Below, in pieces: positions 47,703 through 55,673 of a stretch of DNA of 64,000 bases; the first letter of the stretch is position 1, and each line of letters begins with the position of its first letter. This DNA is from Coxiellaceae bacterium UBA1530 (lineage in GTDB: Bacteria; Pseudomonadota; Gammaproteobacteria; Coxiellales; Coxiellaceae): the NCBI GenBank assembly GCA_002323325.1, contig DCQA01000050.1, forward strand, positions 1 through 64,000. The letters run 5' to 3'. Made by a program: the position numbers and the translations under genes. The notes under the pieces were generated by a model. It made no database searches. It worked only from the letters and a program-made list of their open reading frames with translations, and had not been told where the DNA came from.

Positions 47703-49010
47703 TTAGGTTCCATATATCATAGAAGGAATTCTCAATTCATCTAGCTCGGTGAGAACGTTTTCTATGGATTGCGCAGTTGTTTTAATTCGCTGAGACGCAT
47801 GTGCTTTATTGGCATCTGATTGTGCACGATGGGAGTCAATACTCCCATATATCATAGAAGATATCCTCAATTCATCTAGCTCGGTGAGAACGTTTTCTAT
47901 GGATTGCGCAGTTGTTTTAATTCGCTTAGACGCATGTGCTTTATTGGCATCTGATTGTGCACGATGGGAGTCAATACTCCCATAAAATTTACAGCACGCT
48001 GGCGGGGGGGTTGTTATGTCTTGTGAAATTTTTTCTATTTTACTTTTTAACTCAAGAATAGATGTGTTCATGCATTCGTCAGTGCACTTAAATTGATAGA
48101 GTAAGGTTTTTACTTTAATGGGTAATGCAGGATAAGCTTTTCTAAGCATGTTGACCTGTTCGACAGATGATGGGTCAGTATTATTAGAAAATAGAGTACC
48201 GCTATGAACTCTAGGGGAGACAATATTTGGGTTATCTGGACATGCTGGAGCTCTTATTGAGGCATCATATGCTTCTATAGATGCTATAGACGATTGTTTT
48301 TTGTCTTCATCTCCAGACACGTCGCTAAAAAGCGAGCTAAAATTTAAAAGGGGGTATAAATAGGATGAAAAAAAAGAAAAGAAAGAAAATAATAAAAGAA
48401 GTTGATTGTTATGAGCGGTACTAGCACTAATTCCTTGGATCGATTGAGGTCGACTCCCGTTGTTTTCATTGTTTTCATTGTTTTCATTGCTTTCTGCTAT
48501 TGGTGCACTATTTAAGGTATTTGGAATTAGTGGATTTTCCTCTTGCGGTCTACTTTTTTTGCGAATTTCTTTCATTTTTTCAAGATAACCTTCAAGAGAA
48601 GAAGTAATGTCTTTAATAGATTGTATTTTTGTATCATTGATTACTAATGATCGTTTAAGAAAGCGTATGGCTATATTAACAGCTAATTTAACAGGTCCAT
48701 TTTTACTAACTTGGTTAATAGAATTGAGTAAAGATTGAAGTAATGTTTCACGATTATTTAATTCATTACAAGAGATTGGTTCTATTAGTCTCTCTTCTGA
48801 AAAAAGTGCATCGATTTCTTTAATAAGAGCACGAGGATGTGTCGCTATTATTTGAGAACTATTGGAATTGTGTTGAGCAAAAAATTTTTTTATACCCTCA
48901 AGATACCTATTATCGAGATCCTTCATACCTGCTATGTAACTGGCAAGTTTGTTTTCAGGGCCACTTGTATAGGGTTCTAACAAAGGTTTTATATGGTTTA
49001 CAGTAAACAT
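47703..49010 (-). CDS. Hypothetical protein with duplicated 45-residue C-terminal unit
   Basis: 435 residues from the ATG with GAGAAAG upstream (TTG at 49040 is an alternative). Layout: helical N-terminal ~165 residues; a (NEN)n low-complexity linker near 185; one hydrophobic stretch LLLLFSFFSFFSSYLYPLL near 215, possibly a membrane segment; a Ser/Asp-rich part; then two tandem copies of a 45-residue unit (YGSIDSHRAQSDANKAHAS...ELDELR), 97% identical at DNA level. A run of seven C in the coding strand (near 48004-48010) just before the repeats would, if it slipped, stop translation ahead of them. No family is recognised. Confidence 0.7.
   Translation of the reverse strand: MFTVNHIKPLLEPYTSGPENKLASYIAGMKDLDNRYLEGIKKFFAQHNSNSSQIIATHPRALIKEIDALFSEERLIEPISCNELNNRETLLQSLLNSINQVSKNGPVKLAVNIAIRFLKRSLVINDTKIQSIKDITSSLEGYLEKMKEIRKKSRPQEENPLIPNTLNSAPIAESNENNENNENNGSRPQSIQGISASTAHNNQLLLLFSFFSFFSSYLYPLLNFSSLFSDVSGDEDKKQSSIASIEAYDASIRAPACPDNPNIVSPRVHSGTLFSNNTDPSSVEQVNMLRKAYPALPIKVKTLLYQFKCTDECMNTSILELKSKIEKISQDITTPPPACCKFYGSIDSHRAQSDANKAHASKRIKTTAQSIENVLTELDELRISSMIYGSIDSHRAQSDANKAHASQRIKTTAQSIENVLTELDELRIPSMIYGT
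47711..47980. repeat. Two tandem 135 bp direct repeats
   Basis: Copies at 47711-47845 and 47846-47980 differ at about four positions by eye, three of them clustered near the start. The period is a multiple of three, so the duplication stays in frame within the C-terminus of the hypothetical protein. The high identity points to a recent duplication or ongoing gene conversion. Confidence 0.9.
48463..48489. repeat. 9 bp microsatellite (TTTTCATTG)x3
   Basis: Three exact tandem copies encoding NEN-NEN-NEN in the linker of the hypothetical protein. Changes in copy number would keep frame and alter linker length. Confidence 0.85.
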
Positions 49011-49277
49011 TGCTTTCTCATGTGTTTTGTTTGATACCAATGAATCGAGGCATGTTTCCTAATAGGCAATTCTGTATGAAGGAAGTGAACAGTCCGTAGT
49101 GATCAGTGAAGTCTTGAAGTAAATAATATACCTAAAAGATTAAGAAAATATTAAATATTCTGTGATTTAAACAATTTTTGTTGAATTTTTAATTAAAATG
49201 ATACGTTTTGGAGTATTTTTGATGAATGAATGGGTGATAGGGCCCATATAGTCGACAAAGAAAGCAATAGTGCATTA

Positions 49278-49901
49278 TCAACGCTGAGGGCGTTTTCCTG
49301 CGTTGTAATGTTGGTGGAGGAGGGTGTTGACGCGAGGGTGGAAAAAGGCACAGTTCCACCATGAAGAGGATTTTTTTTCTGTATGGGGTGTCGATAAGTC
49401 TAAGGTGATGCTTTCATTATTGGAATTAGATAAAGACTCAATACCATCAAAAGTCTGTCTAGATGACTGAGTTGAGGTGGAATCGGTATTGTCATAGGCC
49501 TCCAGGATGAATTCAATGGAGCGAATAACGTGAGATAACTGTGTTTGGTGATTTGTCAGCCATTGGTTGACAATAAATGTGGTTAACCATTGGTGTTGCA
49601 TGGGCTCTAATTGAGCATGTATCTCTCTTAATAAGTAGCTACGGTATTTTTTTTCTAAGGTCGATGTGGTTTGCGTTTCATGGATAAAATGGATGAGCAC
49701 CTCGATAATGTCGGGACATAAAACAATGGCTTTAATGGTGTCTTGTTGACTATCTAGTTGATCATTGAACTTTGATAATGTCGCAATTTGTGATTTGGTG
49801 AGTGGTAGTTCTGGGGATGCATGATCATTCAATATAGTTTCTATATGGTGCAAGTAATTGGATATAGCATCTGATAATGATGGTGTATGGGTTGGTTGCA
49901 T
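49278..49901 (-). CDS. Hypothetical soluble protein, 207 residues
   Basis: A CGAGG site seven bases before the ATG. The N-terminal ~135 residues look all-helical (SDAISNYLHHIETILND, LLREIHAQLEPMQHQWLTTF), then a Ser/Thr/Asn-rich linker and a basic end with WWNCAFFHPRVNTLLHQHY. No signal peptide or recognised family. The His/Gln/Thr-rich make-up resembles the other unknown proteins in this accessory stretch. Confidence 0.7.
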   Translation of the reverse strand: MQPTHTPSLSDAISNYLHHIETILNDHASPELPLTKSQIATLSKFNDQLDSQQDTIKAIVLCPDIIEVLIHFIHETQTTSTLEKKYRSYLLREIHAQLEPMQHQWLTTFIVNQWLTNHQTQLSHVIRSIEFILEAYDNTDSTSTQSSRQTFDGIESLSNSNNESITLDLSTPHTEKKSSSWWNCAFFHPRVNTLLHQHYNAGKRPQR

Positions 49902-50274
49902 GAGTTACCTCGGTTTTAAACCGCTATTGAATGAATAAAACAGTTTATTTTATCGTACAAAGATAAGATGAAAAATTAAGAGAAGATTAGAAAATTAAAA
50001 AGTGATTTCAACGTCCATGACAAAGTTAATGATGAATGGTCAATCAGTGAGTATTGGTTTAGTGATCATGGAATGACAGTAAGCTTTTTATTAGAGATGA
50101 TTCAGGGTGCTAAAATTCGACACCTATGAATAGTAAAATTTCGCTATATACTATCATCCTCTAACATCAGATACCCATGAGAAAAAGTATGATCTTCTTA
50201 GAGTTATTGTTGAATGAGTACAAAGAAAGGTTGTGATGAATCACAGGAATAATAGTTCATAGCAATAAAAAAAG
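49902..50274. other. 373 bp intergenic region before the tRNA
   Basis: No supported gene. An open 49-codon stretch on the plus strand (49980-50129) has no start and no ribosome-binding site, and may be chance or a remnant. A T-run lies just past the 3' end of the tRNA on its strand. Confidence 0.35.
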
Positions 50275-50347
50275 TGGAGAATGTGAGACTCGAACTCACG
50301 ACCTTCTGCCTGGTAGGCAGACACTCTACCTCCTGAGCTAATCCCCC
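50275..50347 (-). tRNA. tRNA-Gly with anticodon ACC
   Basis: Read on the minus strand, 73 bases fold as a full cloverleaf: acceptor GGGGGAT/ATTCTCC (two G-U pairs), D-arm GCTC-AGGAGGTA-GAGT, anticodon arm TCTGC-CTACCAG-GCAGA, variable AGGTC, T-arm GTGAG-TTCGAGT-CTCAC, discriminator A. CCA is not encoded. The seven-base loop puts ACC at 34-36, which is Gly. Bacterial tRNA-Gly normally has GCC, UCC or CCC and a U discriminator, so identity is uncertain; the T-arm resembles bacterial tRNA-Gly(GCC). A run of T follows and may terminate the transcript. Confidence 0.8.
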
Positions 50348-50810
50348 ACGTTAATTGTAATAGTAGTAGAAGTTTCTAAAAAATCAAATGAAGGTATAAA
50401 GTGCGTTTCTTCATTACTCGATGGTGGGTGAGTCAACGAAGGTGAATGTTCAATAGATCTCTAAATTGTATTTTACAGAAAAATAAAAATAATAATTTCG
50501 TGATTTAAAGTCTAGTAAGTCAATTAAGGAAATATTGTTATGAAGATATTTTAAATGTTTCATCATTTTTTAATATATGTTGTTTATGAGCTTCAAAAAT
50601 ACTTGTTTGTGGGTAAATTTTTATACTTTATAAAATAGAATTTTAATGGCAATTAAAAAATAGATTTTTCTGATTCTTAAAGGAATATTTTTTTAACCCT
50701 CTATTTTAAATATATATTTTCTCTCATGAGAGATATTTAGGAAAACCGAAAAAAAATCATCTATAATTTGTGTATTGATTACGGTTTGAGGTTATGTTGG
50801 GGTTTTACTT
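50348..50810 (+). promoter_or_regulatory. AT-rich upstream region of the secreted-paralogue pair
   Basis: A perfect TATAAT at 50762-50767 lies 43 bases before the start at 50811; no good -35 is seen (AGGAAA 17 bp upstream). The palindrome CTCTCATGAGAG is at about 50721-50732 and could be an operator. The remaining 50348-50720 is very AT-rich, with nothing else I can name; it must hold the tRNA promoter on the other strand. Confidence 0.4.
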
Positions 50811-51548
50811 ATGAGAAAGGTGTTGATATTTATTTTCTATTTCCTTACTTTATCTCTGATAAATGTTTCTTACTCAGCAAGTGCTAGTATCACTTTTAAA
50901 AATCCTTTTGAAACTGGAATTCCTGCCATGATTACCAGTAGTGATTCTGTTCTTGAAAATATGAAGTTATTGAAGCGACACACTAATGAAACCTATCCAT
51001 ATCAATGGGACAAGTATTTAAAGAATGGTTTACTGAAGCATAATGGAATAATTCGGAGCAAGAAGAGTAAAGAAAATCATAAGTCACTGAATTTTTTCGT
51101 TTTTGATTATACTTTTGATGTCAGTAAGGTGAAGGATTTAAAAGCCATATCTAAAATGTCCTTCATGAGTGGCCCATCAAATCCACTATATGTTATCGGT
51201 AAAAATGAAACAACAGGAGCACAGAATATCTTTAAAATTAACTCCATGATATTGAGTAACGGTAAGCTTGTTGCGAATGTATTTTGTGCTGCACGTTTCT
51301 CGGAAACAAACCCATCTTTAGTCAAAGTCTCGTCACAATCTGAAAAGTCCTTGAAGGAATTAAACCTTAAAGTGAATAAGAAGAGACTAGGTACTCGAAA
51401 TCAGAATTTTAGGTACACTCGTCTGTTAAATGAAGGCTGCTTTTTTTCGGTAAAAGATAAAAATAAAGTTTCTTTTGACTGGATTGATTCTAAAGATGTT
51501 CCACTCACGATAAGGAAACTACTAGCAGAGCCACAGTATTCAAAATAA
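50811..51548 (+). CDS. Exported hypothetical protein, paralogue A
   Basis: 245 residues. A signal peptide spans about 1-23 (IFIFYFLTLSLINVSYSASA). The mature protein is Lys/Ser-rich. The central part reads MSFMSGPSNPLYVIG, then FKINSMILSNGKLVANVFCAA, and the C-terminus has KKRLGTRNQN and NEGCFFSV. These line up with parts of the next gene (MSFLKKPQSS, ITLMSIQEKKGKMLVSISCSS, MKTGSRQLAP, NLCGL), including both Cys. A weak GGGG site precedes the ATG. No family is recognised. The two genes are 34 bp apart and probably cotranscribed. Confidence 0.75.
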   Translation: MRKVLIFIFYFLTLSLINVSYSASASITFKNPFETGIPAMITSSDSVLENMKLLKRHTNETYPYQWDKYLKNGLLKHNGIIRSKKSKENHKSLNFFVFDYTFDVSKVKDLKAISKMSFMSGPSNPLYVIGKNETTGAQNIFKINSMILSNGKLVANVFCAARFSETNPSLVKVSSQSEKSLKELNLKVNKKRLGTRNQNFRYTRLLNEGCFFSVKDKNKVSFDWIDSKDVPLTIRKLLAEPQYSK

Positions 51549-51582
51549 TATTTATTGTATTAAACTGGTATGGAGAGAAAAA

Positions 51583-52176
51583 ATGCATATGTCTATCATC
51601 AAAAAAATCGTACTCTTGGTGTTCTCGATTTTTTTCTCCTATTCTTCAATCGCAGTAGGGGCTTCTTTGTCTTATGACCTTGCTCTAAATCAAGAATCAA
51701 AAGACAGTATTCTTAAAAATATCAATTCTATGGGATTGTCCCTCAAAATCTCTTCAATTAAGCCTGTTAAATCTAAAAAACCCCAGACAGATGTGACGAA
51801 TTTACTCCTATTTGTTGATAGTAAAACGATGCGAAGTTCATCCTCAAAAGCATTGGAAATAAAAAGTATTACCTTTGATTCAAAAGGATTATCCAACCCA
51901 GTTAAGATGTCTTTTTTGAAAAAACCTCAGTCATCAAAGGCCACATCACCGGCTATTACTTTAATGTCGATTCAAGAAAAAAAGGGTAAAATGTTAGTAT
52001 CTATTAGCTGTTCCTCGGACACGAGTAGCTACAGTCGTGTTATGAACTCTCAATCAATAAAATCAATCAGGCAGGCTAAAAGAAACCGTATGAAGACAGG
52101 TTCTCGGCAATTGGCCCCCCCTAATTTGTGTGGCCTTACTACAAATAAAAGACTCTTCGTCTTGTTTAACGGGTAG
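51583..52176 (+). CDS. Exported hypothetical protein, paralogue B
   Basis: 197 residues from ATG 51583 with GGAGAG five bases upstream. A signal peptide ends near residue 27 (LVFSIFFSYSSIAVGA). The mature part is Ser/Lys-rich, with one Cys in VSISCSSD and one in PNLCGL, matching the two Cys of the upstream gene. It lacks some N-terminal residues that paralogue A has. It looks like the product of a local duplication that has diverged strongly. Function unknown; secretion is likely from the signal peptide. Confidence 0.72.
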   Translation: MHMSIIKKIVLLVFSIFFSYSSIAVGASLSYDLALNQESKDSILKNINSMGLSLKISSIKPVKSKKPQTDVTNLLLFVDSKTMRSSSSKALEIKSITFDSKGLSNPVKMSFLKKPQSSKATSPAITLMSIQEKKGKMLVSISCSSDTSSYSRVMNSQSIKSIRQAKRNRMKTGSRQLAPPNLCGLTTNKRLFVLFNG

Positions 52177-52249
52177 TTAATTTACACTTTGGCATATCTC
52201 TTTAAAATATTCTATTTGGCTTCTGTGTAGGTGTTTCTTGATTAGGTTG

Positions 52250-52957
52250 TCATCGACAACTTTTCGCCAAAACCCAGTTATCAACATATTGTGCTCCGAA
52301 TTTTTTCAATGTTTTACACGCCGCATTGAGCGTATTTCCAGTGGTCATGACATCATCTAATAGTGCTATATGTTGTGGTAAAGATTTGTTGTTACACAGA
52401 AAAGCATTCAATACATTGTCCCTGCGCTGTTTTAAGCCGATCTTCGCCTGAGCCTGGGTTGCTTTATGTCGAATTAACCCTGTAGCATTCATGGGAATTC
52501 TTGTCATTCTACTGACATGATAGGCAATGCATTGTGCCTGGTTATAGCCTCTTTGCTGTTGTCGTTGTTGGTGTAAGGGGATGGGTATGATCAAAGAAGG
52601 GCGTGATGTGTTTTGGTAATAGTTCTCCATTTGCCTAGAAAATAGATAGGCAAGCAGTTTAGCGTGTCGAATACAGCGATTGAATTTAAGTGATAAAATC
52701 CATGATTGAATATATCCTTGATATTTGAAGGGTGCTACTGTCCGTGTAAATTCTGGTGGTTGGCTGAGGCACTGCCCGCAGGTATCATTGCTGTTATCAG
52801 CAGTGGTGAATGCATTCCCGCATTGATAGCAAGCATCAGGATGATGTGGTAAATAGCTAAAACAAGCCTCGCAGAGGAGTTGCTTGGTTTTCATTCGACA
52901 AACAACGCAGCTATGATAGCGACAACGTTGGCGAACTTGTTGGATGACATGTCTCAT
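52250..52957 (-). CDS. comF: ComF family phosphoribosyltransferase-like protein
   Basis: 235 residues. An N-terminal four-Cys zinc-binding region (CVVCRMK, CEAC, CYQCG, CGQC) is followed by the type I PRTase fold with PIPLHQQRQQQRGYNQAQ and the PRPP loop LLDDVMTTGNTLNA near 195. ComF acts with ComEC and ComFA-type helicases in uptake of transforming DNA. It lies after the deoxynucleoside kinase on the same strand, beyond a stem-loop. Confidence 0.93.
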   Translation of the reverse strand: MRHVIQQVRQRCRYHSCVVCRMKTKQLLCEACFSYLPHHPDACYQCGNAFTTADNSNDTCGQCLSQPPEFTRTVAPFKYQGYIQSWILSLKFNRCIRHAKLLAYLFSRQMENYYQNTSRPSLIIPIPLHQQRQQQRGYNQAQCIAYHVSRMTRIPMNATGLIRHKATQAQAKIGLKQRRDNVLNAFLCNNKSLPQHIALLDDVMTTGNTLNAACKTLKKFGAQYVDNWVLAKSCR

Positions 52958-52971
52958 CCAACCATTCTAGA

Positions 52972-52997
52972 ACGGTATTACTGATATCCAATACCGT
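52972..52997 (-). terminator. Stem-loop between the kinase gene and comF
   Basis: ACGGTATT and AATACCGT form a perfect 8 bp stem with a 10-base loop, about 17 bases past the kinase stop on the minus strand. The T-run after it is weak, so it may be a partial terminator or attenuator. Confidence 0.35.
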
Positions 52998-53013
52998 GTT
53001 TTACATAGGTTAA

Positions 53014-54417
53014 TTAGGCTTGTTGTAGCGTATCGTAGACTTTTTCAAAGACATAACCCATGTGGACGCGATTGGCTAAGTCTAGTTTATTGACATTTAG
53101 CTCAAGCGTTGGCTTTTTATGGAAGCCAGTTTTTCTAACGTCATCAGGGTAGCTGCCATAAAAACGGTTGAGAGATTGGATGTCAGAGAACTCCCACCCA
53201 CCTTTAATTTCCATGGCTCGACCACGTTGCTGAATACGCTTCCAAGCGAGTTCTGGTCGACCTTGTAAGACAATCATCAAATCAGATGACGGAAGCGAGT
53301 TATTGGTCTTGTAGAACTCGGTATTGAGCATATCAAGTTCATTGCTGGTAAGGTATCCGGCTTGATGAAAGTGTTCGCAAAAAACCAGTAAATCCTCGGC
53401 TAAAGAGCGATCTTTAACTGTGCTGGTTGGACTATTAGCACCTCGCAAGCGCTGCTCCGCACGCATTTTGATAAAGTGCTTTTGAAGGTTAAAGCAATGT
53501 TCTTTTTTATTTTTAAGGAATTCATTCAGTAAAGGATTTTTCTCTGGATTTTCATAAATCGCATCAATCCTTAAGCTACGCTGCATCAATGCTGTGACAG
53601 TCGATTTTCCGAGACCAACATTACCTGCAACGGTGATCAATCGTTTGTTTTTCTTGAGATAATCTTCTAGGCGTTGTTCCGCCTCACTGGCGCGAATAGC
53701 CGCTTCTGTTTCGGGAAGTTGCACCCAAGATTGAAGACCCGGTGTACATACACGAAGATCCAATTCTTTAATCTTTAATGAGATCTTATCGACGGTTTCT
53801 CGTAAATAAGCATCCAGGTCATCGCGAGGACTAGCGTCTATCACGAGCACAGGACAATTCGTGTTCCTAGCTACAAATGTCTCGTAGAGACCATTTAAGA
53901 GTTCTAAATAGTCACGAGGAATACTGCGTTCACAATCACGACCACGCTTTTGAATACGAGCCATGATGGTATCAATGTCAGCACGCAAATAAACCAGCAG
54001 TGTGGGTTCCTCGATTTTCTGCATCATGAGGTTGTAGTTGTGTTGGTAGACTTCAAACTCAACATCACTCATATGCCCCATGATTTTCTGAGCTTTGCCG
54101 AAGATATGGTAATCTTCGAAAATAGTGCGGTCCTCTAAAACAATACCGCGTGCACGATCGATCTCATATTGACGCTCTAAACGGCCATTGAAAAATTCCA
54201 GTTGTGCAATTAAGGCGTGTTTTTTCGGGTCTTTGTAAAATGCATCAAGGACATTAGGGTTGAAGTGTTCTTGGAAGCTATGAACACGCTCATCTCCATC
54301 AGTTGAAGGGAAATGGCTCAGCAGTTGTGTCGACAATGGTGGAAATTGCATCGCTTCGATGAGTGTCGATTTTCCTACACCAATATTGCCGACGACACCA
54401 ATCCTTAAATTTTCCAT
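53014..54417 (-). CDS. Two-domain (fused) deoxynucleoside kinase
   Basis: 467 residues from MENLRIG (the frame reaches 54489, but those residues are not domain-like). Two complete dNK-type domains lie in tandem: P-loop GNIGVGKST near 10-18 with a later EDRTIFED, HNYNLMM and lid RIQKRGRDCERSIP; and P-loop GNVGLGKST near 266-274 with KDRSLAEDLLVF and lid RIQQRGRAMEIKG. Single-domain relatives phosphorylate deoxyadenosine, deoxyguanosine or deoxycytidine for salvage. Fusion of two copies is unusual; one half may be regulatory, although both P-loops look intact. Confidence 0.88.
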   Translation of the reverse strand: MENLRIGVVGNIGVGKSTLIEAMQFPPLSTQLLSHFPSTDGDERVHSFQEHFNPNVLDAFYKDPKKHALIAQLEFFNGRLERQYEIDRARGIVLEDRTIFEDYHIFGKAQKIMGHMSDVEFEVYQHNYNLMMQKIEEPTLLVYLRADIDTIMARIQKRGRDCERSIPRDYLELLNGLYETFVARNTNCPVLVIDASPRDDLDAYLRETVDKISLKIKELDLRVCTPGLQSWVQLPETEAAIRASEAEQRLEDYLKKNKRLITVAGNVGLGKSTVTALMQRSLRIDAIYENPEKNPLLNEFLKNKKEHCFNLQKHFIKMRAEQRLRGANSPTSTVKDRSLAEDLLVFCEHFHQAGYLTSNELDMLNTEFYKTNNSLPSSDLMIVLQGRPELAWKRIQQRGRAMEIKGGWEFSDIQSLNRFYGSYPDDVRKTGFHKKPTLELNVNKLDLANRVHMGYVFEKVYDTLQQA

Positions 54418-54515
54418 GTTGATCCCTGTTGTTTTTGCGATGAAGAGAAGTTGGATATGGATTCTTTCAGAAATAAAAGGTGAGTGCAAGCGAGTTTGAA
54501 GGTGGAATTTTTTGA

Positions 54516-55673
54516 TCAGGCAATGGTATTTTGACGAGTGAGTAACTGCAACGCCAACCGAGCAGTGAGTGTATGGTCAACACCGGATCCTAAATTTTTA
54601 CGCATAGCCTGAAGTTGGCGCAAGCGTTGCTCCCGATAACCCGCATTGGTGATCAATTGGACGATTTCATGCGCCAAGTTGTCCGGTGATGCCTCATGTT
54701 GAAGGTGCTCTGTGGCGATGGTGTCTTGTGCGATGATGTTACATAACCCAATCCATGGTGTACGAATCACACGTTTACCAACGTGATAGGTCAACCAGTG
54801 TGTTTTGTACAAGAGAGTCAAAGGCGTTTGCATGAGTGCTAGCTCTAATGTGATGGTTCCTGACACGGCCATGGCGGCATCACAAATTTGCATAGCATCA
54901 TAGAGGTGATTGTGTGTCAGTTGTACATGGTCTGGTAGCTGTTGGCGGAGTTGATCGGAATCAATATGCGGTGCAACGGGCAGTAGCCATTGTGCGTGAG
55001 GTAGGGTTTTTTCCACAATGGGTATGGCTTTTGCCATGATGGGTAATAAAGTGGCAATTTCTTGAGGGCGACTTCCTGGAAACAGCCCAATAACCGGATG
55101 CTCAGGATTGCAATTGAAGTGTTTGTGAGCTTGTTCCTTGCTCATCGAAGGGCGCGCCACTGCTGTTAGGGGGTGTCCGACAAACGTTGCTGGCACGTGC
55201 TCTTGGTGATAGAGCTTTTCCTCAAAGGGAAATAAGACAGCCATATGATCCACTGTGTCTTTGATGGTATGAATACGTCCATATTTCCACGCCCATATTT
55301 GCGGGCTAGCGTAGTAAAACACCTTGATGTGAGCGCGTTTTGCTAATCGCGCAATGCGCAAATTGAATCCAGGATAATCGATTAGAATGACAAGATCGGG
55401 TGGGTTATGTTTCAGCTGATGTTTGATAATCTTGAATGCCCGACGAACAACGGCCAGTTTTCTAATGACCTCTATTAGCCCAATGATGGCTAGTTCTTGA
55501 CTGTGCATAAGGATATTGACACCAGCTTGTTGCATCAAGTCACCACCAAAGCCGGTGAAAGTTAGGGTGGGATCTTGTGCTATCATCGCATGCACTAAAT
55601 GAGCACCTAGCTTATCACCGGAGGTTTCCCCAGCAATGATTAATATGCGCGGCGTTTTCACAGACTTATGCAT
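54516..55673 (-). CDS. lpxB: Lipid A disaccharide synthase
   Basis: 385 residues, GT-B fold. RILIIAGETSGDKLGAHLV opens the protein; LIDYPGFNLRIA, YASPQIWAWKYGRI and VGHPL are LpxB motifs; LFPGSRPQEI and the late SGTITLELALMQTPL complete the donor site. It joins UDP-diacylglucosamine and lipid X. The ATG overlaps the stop of the oxidoreductase gene by 8 bp, so the two are coupled. Confidence 0.96.
   Translation of the reverse strand: MHKSVKTPRILIIAGETSGDKLGAHLVHAMIAQDPTLTFTGFGGDLMQQAGVNILMHSQELAIIGLIEVIRKLAVVRRAFKIIKHQLKHNPPDLVILIDYPGFNLRIARLAKRAHIKVFYYASPQIWAWKYGRIHTIKDTVDHMAVLFPFEEKLYHQEHVPATFVGHPLTAVARPSMSKEQAHKHFNCNPEHPVIGLFPGSRPQEIATLLPIMAKAIPIVEKTLPHAQWLLPVAPHIDSDQLRQQLPDHVQLTHNHLYDAMQICDAAMAVSGTITLELALMQTPLTLLYKTHWLTYHVGKRVIRTPWIGLCNIIAQDTIATEHLQHEASPDNLAHEIVQLITNAGYREQRLRQLQAMRKNLGSGVDHTLTARLALQLLTRQNTIA

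Noticed and set aside
49980..50129. 49-codon open stretch before the tRNA
   Set aside because: No early start codon or ribosome-binding site; a remnant cannot be told from chance.
52940..52961. Perfect 8 bp hairpin enclosing the comF start codon, a possible translation switch
   Set aside because: Perfect 8 bp stems with short loops are expected several times by chance in 64 kb, and there is no second supporting structure.
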